Origin: Haladaptatus caseinilyticus
GTDB taxonomy: Archaea > Halobacteriota > Halobacteria > Halobacteriales > Haladaptataceae
Reading direction: 5' to 3'
Assembly (NCBI RefSeq): GCF_026248685.1
Contig: NZ_CP111041.1
Span: 186,001 to 250,000 of the forward strand
DNA: 64,000 nt
In this document: piece after piece, positions 26,059 through 34,491 of the stretch
Position numbering within the stretch: position 1 is the first letter of the stretch
Layout: each line of letters starts with the position of its first letter
Translations under genes and position numbers: made by a program
The notes under the pieces: generated by a model
Databases searched by the model: none
What the model was told of the DNA's origin: nothing
The model's input: the letters and a program-made list of their open reading frames with translations, nothing else

Positions 26059-27786
26059 ATGTTGTTTCAAAGCATGAGTGAGAGAGAGGAGGGTGAAGTC
26101 GAGAATGCGGACACAAAGCAACACAAAAGATCGAATCGGTTCAAATCACTCGATGAAAAGCCGGTGAATCAAGACGGGTTCGCAAAAGAGTGGCCAGAGG
26201 AGGGGCTCATCGCAATGGATAGTCCCAATGATCCTGACCCTAGTGTAACTGTCAAAGAGGGAGAGATCGTCGAGATGGATGGAAAGCAGCGAGAAGATTT
26301 CGATTTTATCGATTTCTTCATTGCGGACTACGCCATCAATGTGGAGAAAGCCGAGGAAGCACTCGCTATTGATTCAGTTGAGTTTGCTCAACGACTCGTA
26401 GATATTAACATCGCACGTGAAGACATCATTGAGCTTACGACTGCAATGACTCCAGCAAAACTGGCTGAAGTAGTGAACCAGATGAACACACTGGAGATGA
26501 TGATGGCATTGCAGAAAATGCGTGCTCGAAAGACGCCAGGCAACCAAGGCCATTGTACGAGTGTCAAAGATCACCCCGTACAAATAGCGGCTGACGCTGC
26601 CGAGGCAGCGCTCCGAGGATTCGACGAAATCGAAACCACGGTAGGAGTTGCTCGATATGCGCCGTTTAACGCACTCGCTCAGCAACTTGGAAGCCAAGCT
26701 GGGCGCGGAGGAGTACTCACCCAGTGTGCTGTCGAGGAGGCGACCGAACTGGAATTAGGGATGAAAGGCCTGACGACGTACGCTGAAACAGTATCTGTCT
26801 ACGGGACGGAATCGGTCTTCAAAGACGGAGATGACACGCCATGGTCGAAGGCGTTTCTCGCCTCGGGGTATGCTTCTCGTGGATTGAAGATGCGGTTTAC
26901 GTCTGGTTCCGGTTCAGAAGTGAATATGGGACAGGCGGAAGGAAAATCGATGGTCTATCTAGAGTCACGCTGTGTTCTCGTGACAAAAGGATGTGGTGTC
27001 CAAGGATTGCAAAACGGTGGAATTAGCTGTATCGCGATCCCATCCGCCGTCCCATCGGGGATTCGAGGCGTCCTTGCAGAAAATCTGATTACGACCATGG
27101 TAGATTTAGAGGTCGCATCAGGAAATGACCAGACGTTCTCTCATTCGCACAAACGCCAGATGGCACGGACATTCCCACAATTGGTCGCTGGAACAGATCT
27201 CATCTTCTCTGGATATAGCACCATGCCGAACTATGACGATATGTTCGCCGGATCGAACTTCGACTCATACGACTATGATGACTACAACGTTGTGCAACGG
27301 GATCTCAAGGTCGATGGGGGACTAAAGCCGATCGCAGAAGAGGATGCAATTGCAGTGCGAAATACTGCCGCACGGGCAATTCAAGTTGTATTCCGAGAAC
27401 TGGGTTTCCCACAAATCACCGACGAAGAAGTTGAAGCCGCGACATATGGTGATGGGAGTGATGATATGCCGGACAGAGACCAAGCTGCGGATCTGAAAGC
27501 CGCAGAAGAATTGATGGAAGGAGATATCACTGGATTAGATATCGTAGAAATCCTCGCCGATCATGGTTTTGACGACTTGGCGGAAAACATGTTAAATATG
27601 CTCAAGCAACGGATCTCCGGAGATTATCTCCATACATCTGCGGTCATCGATGGGGAATTCAACGTAACTAGCGGTGTAAACGACAGAAATGACTATCAGG
27701 GTCCTGGAACCGGCTACCGCATGAGTGAGGAGCGTTGGGAAGAAATCAAAGATATTCGGCATGCGTTCGATCCAGAAGAAGTCTGA
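26059..27786 (+). CDS. pduC: B12-dependent diol/glycerol dehydratase, large subunit
   Basis: 575 residues, slightly longer than bacterial PduC/DhaB1 (~555) because of an acidic N-terminal tail. The family core is clear: MRARKTPGNQGHCTSVKDHP, TTVGVARYAPFNALAQQLGS, AEGKSMVYLESRCVLVTKGC, then VQGLQNGGISC and FSGYSTMPNYDDMFAGSNFD. With the two smaller subunits it converts 1,2-propanediol to propanal or glycerol to 3-hydroxypropanal by adenosylcobalamin radical chemistry in the cytoplasm. It is first in a five-gene operon. Start ATG 26059; an ATG five codons later is possible. No microcompartment shell genes are present. Confidence 0.93.
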   Translation: MLFQSMSEREEGEVENADTKQHKRSNRFKSLDEKPVNQDGFAKEWPEEGLIAMDSPNDPDPSVTVKEGEIVEMDGKQREDFDFIDFFIADYAINVEKAEEALAIDSVEFAQRLVDINIAREDIIELTTAMTPAKLAEVVNQMNTLEMMMALQKMRARKTPGNQGHCTSVKDHPVQIAADAAEAALRGFDEIETTVGVARYAPFNALAQQLGSQAGRGGVLTQCAVEEATELELGMKGLTTYAETVSVYGTESVFKDGDDTPWSKAFLASGYASRGLKMRFTSGSGSEVNMGQAEGKSMVYLESRCVLVTKGCGVQGLQNGGISCIAIPSAVPSGIRGVLAENLITTMVDLEVASGNDQTFSHSHKRQMARTFPQLVAGTDLIFSGYSTMPNYDDMFAGSNFDSYDYDDYNVVQRDLKVDGGLKPIAEEDAIAVRNTAARAIQVVFRELGFPQITDEEVEAATYGDGSDDMPDRDQAADLKAAEELMEGDITGLDIVEILADHGFDDLAENMLNMLKQRISGDYLHTSAVIDGEFNVTSGVNDRNDYQGPGTGYRMSEERWEEIKDIRHAFDPEEV

Positions 27787-27797
27787 TCATTATAACA

Positions 27798-28373
27798 ATG
27801 AGTACTAAAACCGAAATTAGTCGACGGAAGCTCCAACTTGAAGAGAAAGGGATTGCCGAAAAGGGAAGTGAAAGTGACGAAGTCGTAATCGCGATCAGTC
27901 CAGCCTTCGGGGAGACTCAAACCTCAACGATCGTGGATATTCCGCTTGCAAATGTGCTACGTGAGACGATGGCTGGAATCGAAGAGGAGGGCCTCAAATC
28001 ACGACTTGTTCGGTTTATCGATACTGCAGATCTAGGGAATCTCGGGAACCGAGGCGCAGAGTTGAGCGGATCGGGAATCAGTGTCGGTATCCAGTCGAAA
28101 GGAACGGCATTGATTCATCAGGCAGATTTACTTCCGCTTAGTAATCTCGAATTATTCCCGCAGGCGCCATTGTTAGATCGCGAGAAATTCAGAGCCATCG
28201 GAAAAAACGCAGCAAAGTACGCAAAAGGAGAGAATCCGTCACCCGTTACGGTCGAAAACGACCCGATGGCCAGGCCGAAATATCAAGCACTCGCCGCAGT
28301 ACTCCACATCAAAGAGTCGAAATCAATCGACGAGTCACGAGAACCAGTTGAACTCGAAGCTCACTTCGAATAA
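27798..28373 (+). CDS. pduD: diol/glycerol dehydratase, medium subunit
   Basis: 191 residues. The blocks EVVIAISPAFGETQTSTIVD, IPLANVLRETMAGIEEEGLK and SGSGISVGIQSKGTALIHQA match the medium (beta) subunit, which with the large subunit holds the cobalamin base. ATG 27798 is 11 bases after the large-subunit stop; an upstream in-frame start would overlap that gene. It lacks the long N-terminal targeting extension of microcompartment-borne PduD, consistent with a soluble cytosolic enzyme. Confidence 0.92.
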   Translation: MSTKTEISRRKLQLEEKGIAEKGSESDEVVIAISPAFGETQTSTIVDIPLANVLRETMAGIEEEGLKSRLVRFIDTADLGNLGNRGAELSGSGISVGIQSKGTALIHQADLLPLSNLELFPQAPLLDREKFRAIGKNAAKYAKGENPSPVTVENDPMARPKYQALAAVLHIKESKSIDESREPVELEAHFE

Positions 28374-28388
28374 AGACCACTACGATCC

Positions 28389-28802
28389 ATGTCCGATAAC
28401 AACACAGACGAACCAAGCGAGTATCCCCTCGGAAAGAATCCAGATCAAGTCGAAACGCCGACCGGAAAAACGATGTCCGATGTAACGCTCGAGAGCTTGG
28501 CAGACGGCGATGTCGACGCAGCAGACATCCGTATTTCCGCAGAAACACTCGAAAAGCAAGCGACAGTCGCAGAATCTGCTGGTCGTTCGCAGATGAAACA
28601 AAACTTCCAACGAGCGGCAGAGTTGACTGAGATACCGGATGAGCGCATATTAGAGATCTATAACGCACTTCGGCCAAGTGGAGCAGAGAAAGAGAAATTG
28701 TTGGAGATTGCCGACGAACTCGAGGAGAAATATGATGCACAGATCAACGCAGAACTCGTTCGAGAAGCTGCGGAAGTCTACGAAACACGTGGACTGTACT
28801 AA
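28389..28802 (+). CDS. pduE: diol/glycerol dehydratase, small subunit
   Basis: 137 residues. It opens with a polar segment containing SEYPLGKNPDQVETPTGK, typical of the small (gamma) subunit. LESLADGDVDAADIRISAET and the helical end LRPSGAEKEKLLEIADELEE follow. It completes the dehydratase heterotrimer. It starts 15 bases after the medium subunit and reads into the reactivase genes. Confidence 0.9.
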   Translation: MSDNNTDEPSEYPLGKNPDQVETPTGKTMSDVTLESLADGDVDAADIRISAETLEKQATVAESAGRSQMKQNFQRAAELTEIPDERILEIYNALRPSGAEKEKLLEIADELEEKYDAQINAELVREAAEVYETRGLY

Positions 28803-28868
28803 CGAATCTACACGGTTGTGATTGCTGCCGTTCGTTTCCCCCTTTCACTACAAAATACGATACTACAC

Positions 28869-30764
28869 ATGAAATACATCGCAGGAATCGACATCGGGAA
28901 CTCCAGTACCGAGGTCGGAATTATTCGGCATGATCAGGAGTCGTGGCGGTTCGTCGCTAGCAGTCTCTTTCAGACGACCGGTCTCAAAGGGACGACCGAA
29001 AACATTCCAGGGATCAAACGAGCATTGGAACGAGGAGTGGAAAACGCCGGAATAGAGGTAAAAGACCTTGATCTCCTTTTGTTGAATGAAGCAGCACCGG
29101 TGATCGGTGATGTTGCTATGGAGACGATTACTGAAACGATTATCACGGAATCGACGATGATTGGTCACGATCCATCGACACCCGGTGGTGTTGGAATCGG
29201 AACTGGAACCATTGTCGATATTTCGGGCTCACAACAAACTCATTCAAAGGACGACGATATCATTTTCCGAGTCCCGAGTGCGGTCGATTTCGCAGATGTG
29301 GCGGCCATTATCAATGAGTGGGCCGAGCAAGGATACGACATCCAAGGAGCGATCCTCCAGAAAGATGACGCCGTACTCGTTTCCAACCGCTGTGAGATCG
29401 ATATCCCGATCGTAGACGAGGTGACTGAAATCGACGAAGTACCGCTCGGCCAACCTGCTGCCATCGAAGTCGCTTCATCAGGACAGACTATCGATACCCT
29501 CTCGAATCCCTACGGCATTGCGACTCTCTTCGAGTTAACAGCAGAAGAAACACAGAAAATCATTCCAGTTGCACGAGCCCTGGTTGGAAACAAATCTGGC
29601 GTCGTAATCAAAACACCAGAAGGGGATGTCGAAGAACGGAGCATCCCAGCAGGATCACTTACTGTAACCGGTGAAGACGGGTCAAAGAGTACCGTCGATA
29701 CTGAGGATGGAGCACAAGCGATTCGAGAAGCGATCAGAAACCGACGACCACTCAAAGATGTCACTGGTGAATCCGGCACTAATATCGGAGGAATGCTGAA
29801 CCGAGCCCGCACTGAGATGGGTGAAATCACCAATCAGAACCCAAACTCGATTCAGATCCGTGATATTCTTGCAGTGGACACGGTCGTTCCCCAAGCAGTA
29901 AAGGGAGCAGTCGCTGGCGAATATCGGATGGAAAACGCTGTCGCGCTTGCCTCGATGGTCAAGACCAATCGGCTTCCGATGGAACAGATCGCAGAAGAAC
30001 TGGAACAAGAGATCGCTATTGACGTTCACATCCAAGGGATAGAGGCATCAATGGCAGTACTTGGATCACTGACGACACCGGGAACGGATTTCCCGATCGC
30101 AATCCTGGATATCGGAGGAGGGTCCACCGATGCAGCATATATGAACGAACACAAAGAGATCGAATCGATTCATCTCGCTGGGGCAGGTGATCTCGTCACT
30201 ATGCTCATTGATTCGGAACTCGGGTTAGAAGATCGAAAAACTGCTGAAGAAATAAAGAAGCATCCAGCCGCAAAAGTAGAGACCCTCTTCAGTATCAGGC
30301 ATGAAGACGGGACTGTTGATTTTCTGGAAACTGCTGTTGACCCTGAGCTCTTTGGAAAAGTCGTACTACTAAAGAACGATGATAAGATGGAACCGATCAA
30401 TACGGATCATTCACTGGAAGAGATCCGGTCGACACGTCGAGAAGCAAAAGAAAAAGTGTTCGTGACGAACAGTGAACGGGCGCTTCGTCAAATCACCCCG
30501 TCGCTAAATATTCGCCATTTACCGTTTGTGGTAATGGTTGGCCGGTCGGCACTCGATTTCGAGATTCCCGAAATGATCTCGAATACCTTAGCTGAATATG
30601 GGATTGTTTGTGGTAGTGGTAATATCCGAGAAGAACAGGGTCCGAGAAATGCTGTTGCCACCGGTCTCGTACTATCGCATATCGATGGCGGTTCTTTCCT
30701 TGATTTCGAACTACCTGATGGGCTTTCGACATCGATTACCGAGAAGGTGGCGACAGATGAGTAA
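28869..30764 (+). CDS. pduG: diol dehydratase reactivase, large subunit
   Basis: 631 residues with an actin/Hsp70-like ATPase fold: phosphate-binding loop YIAGIDIGNSSTEVG at the N-terminus and a second loop AILDIGGGSTDAAYMNE in the C-terminal half. This is the DdrA/PduG/GdrA chaperone that uses ATP to swap damaged cobalamin out of the inactivated dehydratase. ATG 28869 gives the canonical MKYIAGIDIGN; 17 extra upstream codons are out of keeping with the family. It overlaps the small reactivase subunit by eight bases. Confidence 0.92.
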   Translation: MKYIAGIDIGNSSTEVGIIRHDQESWRFVASSLFQTTGLKGTTENIPGIKRALERGVENAGIEVKDLDLLLLNEAAPVIGDVAMETITETIITESTMIGHDPSTPGGVGIGTGTIVDISGSQQTHSKDDDIIFRVPSAVDFADVAAIINEWAEQGYDIQGAILQKDDAVLVSNRCEIDIPIVDEVTEIDEVPLGQPAAIEVASSGQTIDTLSNPYGIATLFELTAEETQKIIPVARALVGNKSGVVIKTPEGDVEERSIPAGSLTVTGEDGSKSTVDTEDGAQAIREAIRNRRPLKDVTGESGTNIGGMLNRARTEMGEITNQNPNSIQIRDILAVDTVVPQAVKGAVAGEYRMENAVALASMVKTNRLPMEQIAEELEQEIAIDVHIQGIEASMAVLGSLTTPGTDFPIAILDIGGGSTDAAYMNEHKEIESIHLAGAGDLVTMLIDSELGLEDRKTAEEIKKHPAAKVETLFSIRHEDGTVDFLETAVDPELFGKVVLLKNDDKMEPINTDHSLEEIRSTRREAKEKVFVTNSERALRQITPSLNIRHLPFVVMVGRSALDFEIPEMISNTLAEYGIVCGSGNIREEQGPRNAVATGLVLSHIDGGSFLDFELPDGLSTSITEKVATDE

Positions 30765-31119
30765 TACTACATCATCTCCGCGGCCACAGATTGAGGTCTA
30801 CTATCAAAGTGAGCGATCCGACGTACTCGATTTCGTGGAATATGGTATTGAGGAAGAGGGTGTTCCCTGGCACGTCGAGAGCATGCAGCGAGACGACCTA
30901 CTCATGGTTGCACACGAGGCTGCCGATGATTCTCGACTAGGCATTGGAATTGCGATTGGGGACGGAAATCCGAGTCGAACTATTCTTCAGCATGAACGGA
31001 TGCCAGAAGACCAACCGGTATTCGATGTGTCTTCACCAACACTTGTGCAAGCTCGACTTCTTGGAGCAAACAGCGCCCGGTTAGCAAAACGGACTCCGTT
31101 GAAGCGGATTCCCGAATAG
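30757..31119 (+). CDS. pduH: diol dehydratase reactivase, small subunit
   Basis: 120 residues. QIEVYYQSERSDVLDFVEYG followed by EEEGVPWHVE and a C-terminal SARLAKRTPLKRIPE match DdrB/PduH, which resembles the dehydratase medium subunit and displaces it during reactivation. The ATG at 30757 lies inside the end of the large reactivase gene (ATGAGTAA), indicating translational coupling. It is the last gene of the operon, five bases from the convergent GlcG-like gene. Confidence 0.88.
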   Translation: MSNTTSSPRPQIEVYYQSERSDVLDFVEYGIEEEGVPWHVESMQRDDLLMVAHEAADDSRLGIGIAIGDGNPSRTILQHERMPEDQPVFDVSSPTLVQARLLGANSARLAKRTPLKRIPE

Positions 31120-31124
31120 AGAAC

Positions 31125-31532
31125 CTATGATTCAAATGCTTCGACACCGGCTTCAGCAACGGTTCGATCTTCTTCAACCGCTCCACCACTCACCCCGACA
31201 GCACCAACGACATTGCCATTAACACGAAGGGGATATCCACCCCCGAAGATGACAATACGGTCATCATTCGTCGAATGAATCCCGAAAAGAGACTCATTTG
31301 GTTGACCAGCGTCTGCGAGTTCATGAGTCGGCATTTTCAGACTCACCGCTGAGTAAGCTTTGTTCTGGGCAATATCGATGCTCGCTAGGAGGGCATCATT
31401 CATTCGGCGAAAGGCAACCATATTAGCTCCTTCATCGAAGACGGCTATACACATCGGAACCTCAATCTCTGTCGCTTTCTTTTCAGCAGCAGTGAGGATC
31501 GATTTTGCAACATCTGTACTTACGTTAGTCAT
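31125..31532 (-). CDS. GlcG/HbpS/PduO-C-family protein
   Basis: 135 residues of the GlcG/HbpS family (Pfam DUF336), also found as the C-terminal domain of PduO. The blocks MCIAVFDEGANMVAFRRMND, ASIDIAQNKAYSAVSLKMPT and GGYPLRVNGNVVGAVGVSGG are characteristic. Members bind haem or corrinoid-like molecules and often lie beside B12-dependent diol dehydratase genes, as here, so a role in cofactor handling or oxidative protection is plausible. It has its own leaderless-type promoter (TATA-like GCGTATAACG about 27 bases upstream) on the opposite strand. Confidence 0.82.
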   Translation of the reverse strand: MTNVSTDVAKSILTAAEKKATEIEVPMCIAVFDEGANMVAFRRMNDALLASIDIAQNKAYSAVSLKMPTHELADAGQPNESLFGIHSTNDDRIVIFGGGYPLRVNGNVVGAVGVSGGAVEEDRTVAEAGVEAFES

Positions 31533-31683
31533 TGTTCATCACGGACTCGTTATACGCTAACACAACTCGGAGTATAAGATTTATGCTGAAGATCGTATGG
31601 ATTGCAGTATTGTTTTGCAGGGTACGATAGGCTTGAGGTCCACTTTGAATTGAGTAGATCTCCGCTCGTCGCCGCTCTGTGAG

Positions 31684-31930
31684 GATCGAAGAGACAGGTT
31701 ATGGAGACACTTTTCACATTGGGTTGCCATGTGCTCGGGGTTGAGGGCCACGAACCACCGTATCTAGTGGAGGGTAATGAATCGATCCTCTCTATGGGGA
31801 ACGCGTTCACGATTGAACCAGGGATCTATGTTGAGTGTATCGTGGTGTTCGCATCGAAGACGACGTCGTTCTAACCGATACTGGACTGGAGGTCTTGACA
31901 CAAACAACTCGTGAACTCGCTCACCTATGA
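31684..31930 (+). pseudogene. M24 peptidase (Xaa-Pro dipeptidase type) relic
   Basis: C-terminal part of an M24 metallopeptidase gene broken over frames: ETGYGDTFHIGLP, then (shifted) EGHEPPYLVEGNESILSMGN, AFTIEPGIYVE, then (shifted) VRIEDDVVLTDTGLEVLT ending at TGA 31928-31930. These match the family's GHGxGL..HE, EPGxY and RxEDxxxVT blocks in order. At least two frameshifts are needed and the N-terminal half is absent. An overlapping short frame from ATG 31927 may be the remains of the next gene. It lies beside an intact M24-like gene on the other strand. Confidence 0.7.
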
Positions 31931-32051
31931 CGGAGGAACAGTTAGACGAGTTCTCCATCTTTGACGACAACACTTGTGGAATTTGCTGAGGTAATTCCTC
32001 GAAGCGGGTCGTCAGTCATCGACGAATCGGGGTCTCGGGTTCGGGATTTGT

Positions 32052-33233
32052 TCACGCATTGGTTATCGTCACACTGTCGATATCGCGTGGATAATAGGTG
32101 AGAGTCTCGACACCATCGTCCGTCACGACGACCGTATCAGAGTGGCGGAATCCGCCCACTCCGTCGATGTAGAAGCCAGGCTCGACAGTATACAATTCAC
32201 CAACTCGAATTTCACCATCGTAGTCGACATCAAGGAAGGGACGTTCGTGTCCCTCCATTCCGATATTGTGTCCGATATGATGCTGCGTCTTATTTGCAAC
32301 ACCCTGTTCTTCGTAGTAGCTCACCACAGCGTCCTCTACGGCAGCATACTCGACACCAGGTTCGATAGTGTCGATCGCAATTTCCTGTGATTCGCTCATT
32401 ATCTCATAATAGTCTCGCTGTTCGTCACTCGGTTCCCCAACGAACAATGTTCGTTCGAGTTCAGTCGTGTACCCCCCGACGTGTGGTTTGACGATAGTGA
32501 CGATGTTATCACCATCTTCGATTGGGGTTGTTTGGTTGACGCTATGTGGTTGGCTCGTTATATCACCCGTAGTGAATTTGCATTGCATTGGACTCTGCCA
32601 ATTCATCATCTCGTATCGACTCCCGAGTGTATCGAGCATCAGTTTCGTCCCTTCCGCCTCGACTTCCGAACTGACGACGACTGGACGACGTCCGACCTCG
32701 ATTTTATCCTGTAAAAGACGGTGACCGAGATTTGCCCAGACACTCGCTTCCCTGATGAGCTCAATCTCGTTTTCGCTCTTTACTTCTCTCATTTCAGTAA
32801 TATATCCCTCGACACCTACATCCGAATCAACGAGTTCGGAGAGCGTTGGACCAATGTAGCCGTTCCGTCCGGGACTGCCGTCGCTATCCACAGCAATCGT
32901 ACCGTTCGCAATATCCAACGACTCACACATTTCGGCAACCTTCTCCATCGGTTTGCCCTGTGGATACTCGAAGTAAACAGTAACCTGGTCGATACCGAAA
33001 TCAGAACGTTCGGCGTGTTCTTTTTCCAATCGAGGAACGACTATTTCGGTTCCGTTTTCTGAGATACCCAACGCACAGGGTCGTTCGGTGGGTAAGTGAT
33101 ACATCCCACTGATATAGTGAATGTTGAGCGCTGTGAATAGCACAACGCCATCGTATCCGTCTGCATTAGCACACTCGAGAAGGTTTGCTTGCCGTTCGTC
33201 ATATTCATCCGTAGGAATGTGAAGTGTTTGCAT
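32052..33233 (-). CDS. creatinase-like M24 family hydrolase
   Basis: 393 residues with the two-domain pita-bread fold of M24 proteins. The block GGYTTELERTLFVG, the single His motif HHIGHNIGMEGHE, VEPGFYI and the final GGFRHSDTVVVT are visible. The metal-ligand positions of true aminopeptidases are not kept: the two Asp of the central strand are not conserved, and the RxED Glu is His. This pattern and the length agree with creatinase and related non-metal hydrolases (including ectoine hydrolase-type DoeA) rather than a peptidase. The upstream ABC transporter is divergent. The substrate is an inference: creatine or another N-substituted amino acid. Confidence 0.75.
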   Translation of the reverse strand: MQTLHIPTDEYDERQANLLECANADGYDGVVLFTALNIHYISGMYHLPTERPCALGISENGTEIVVPRLEKEHAERSDFGIDQVTVYFEYPQGKPMEKVAEMCESLDIANGTIAVDSDGSPGRNGYIGPTLSELVDSDVGVEGYITEMREVKSENEIELIREASVWANLGHRLLQDKIEVGRRPVVVSSEVEAEGTKLMLDTLGSRYEMMNWQSPMQCKFTTGDITSQPHSVNQTTPIEDGDNIVTIVKPHVGGYTTELERTLFVGEPSDEQRDYYEIMSESQEIAIDTIEPGVEYAAVEDAVVSYYEEQGVANKTQHHIGHNIGMEGHERPFLDVDYDGEIRVGELYTVEPGFYIDGVGGFRHSDTVVVTDDGVETLTYYPRDIDSVTITNA

Positions 33234-33409
33234 CCCTCATATAGGTATAGAGGATGGGTAATGAAATTTCCGCCGAGGACAGACTTTCTTTTATTTCTAT
33301 TATAAATAATTATATGATATACGAATCGTTGCGTTTGATCTGAGTAAATTAGGAGATCCGTTCCCCATCCGTTGGATTTATATGTATTAGTATGGATTGT
33401 GCCCTTGGT

Positions 33410-34489
33410 ATGGATGAACAAAGCATACTCCGGCGTGAATATCTACGAAGAGCCGGTGCATTCGGTGCTACCGTCGGTGGAGCAGGATTAGCGGGCTGTC
33501 TTGGTGGTGGTGGGAATGGTGGCAAACCCAACGCCCTTCGGTTAGGTACGTGGGGTGGAACATGGCAAGACCTAATGATCAAAGCAGTGGTCAAACCTTA
33601 CAAAAAGGAAACCGGAATCAACGCTGAGTATGTGCTTGGGGATAATACAGACCGTCTGAATAAGATCATTGCCCAAAAAAAGAAACCCCCTGTCGACGTT
33701 TCCCAACAGGACGGGTCGGGTCTCGTTCGCGGGTCAAATGCAGGTCTTTGGAAGAAGTTGAACCCGGAACTCGTTCCAATGCTGGATAAAATCCCGGATA
33801 ATTTCAAAAGCGATGACTGGGTAATGCAGATTTTCGCTGCAAGTGGTCTCCTATATAATCAAAAGAAGATAGATTCAAAACCGACATCTTGGAACGCGTA
33901 TCTTGACCCGAAATACAAAGGGAAAGTAGGGTTATTTACGGAAGATCCCACTCACGACTTGCTTGCGTTTTCATTGGCGAAGACACAGGGAAAATCATTC
34001 AAAGAGATCGACAAAGCGTTCGAAATGTATGAAAAAGTTGTCAAGGACATGAACCCTGAGTTTATTACGTCAAGCGAAGAGTACGGCAAACTATTTGCCC
34101 AAGAAAAGATCGTGCTTGGCCGCTACTGGTCAGCACGAGCAGCACAATGGCAAAGCGAGGGCAAGCCAGTCACCAGTTTGATCCCGAAAAGCGGTGCGAT
34201 GACCACTAATTTCGGAAATGCAATTCCGAAAAACATTCCGGATAACAAGGTAGAGTGGGCAGGGAAGTTTATAGATTATACACTTCGTAAACAGGCCGCG
34301 AAGATCGTCGCGGAGGAGATGTACTATACGAATCCGAATCCGAATATGGAGTATTCGAGTTCTATTGCGGATAAACTCGTGAAATCAGAGGATCTCGAGA
34401 AATTGAACGTGCCTGATCTCGATTGGATTGCGAAAAACCGCTCTAGTTGGCGGGAGCGCGCGAATAATATCATCAATAAACACGGATAA
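33410..34489 (+). CDS. spermidine/putrescine-type ABC transporter substrate-binding lipoprotein
   Basis: About 359 residues. The N-terminus RREYLRRAG plus a glycine-rich stretch ends in the lipobox LAGC (Cys30). The mature protein (LRLGTWGGTWQDLMIKAVVK, YVLGDNTDRLNKIIAQ) has the family-1/PotD-type periplasmic-binding fold used for polyamines, opines and other organic cations. ATG 33410 places a TATA-like TTTATATGTA about 28 bases upstream; a start six codons earlier would be too close to that box. It is first in a four-gene transporter operon. Confidence 0.87.
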   Translation: MDEQSILRREYLRRAGAFGATVGGAGLAGCLGGGGNGGKPNALRLGTWGGTWQDLMIKAVVKPYKKETGINAEYVLGDNTDRLNKIIAQKKKPPVDVSQQDGSGLVRGSNAGLWKKLNPELVPMLDKIPDNFKSDDWVMQIFAASGLLYNQKKIDSKPTSWNAYLDPKYKGKVGLFTEDPTHDLLAFSLAKTQGKSFKEIDKAFEMYEKVVKDMNPEFITSSEEYGKLFAQEKIVLGRYWSARAAQWQSEGKPVTSLIPKSGAMTTNFGNAIPKNIPDNKVEWAGKFIDYTLRKQAAKIVAEEMYYTNPNPNMEYSSSIADKLVKSEDLEKLNVPDLDWIAKNRSSWRERANNIINKHG

Positions 34490-34491
34490 GC

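Noticed and set aside
31927-32046. Possible N-terminal relic of a class III aminotransferase
   Set aside because: A short stretch (VEFAEVIPRSGSSVIDESGS) is suggestive, but too little remains to name a family.
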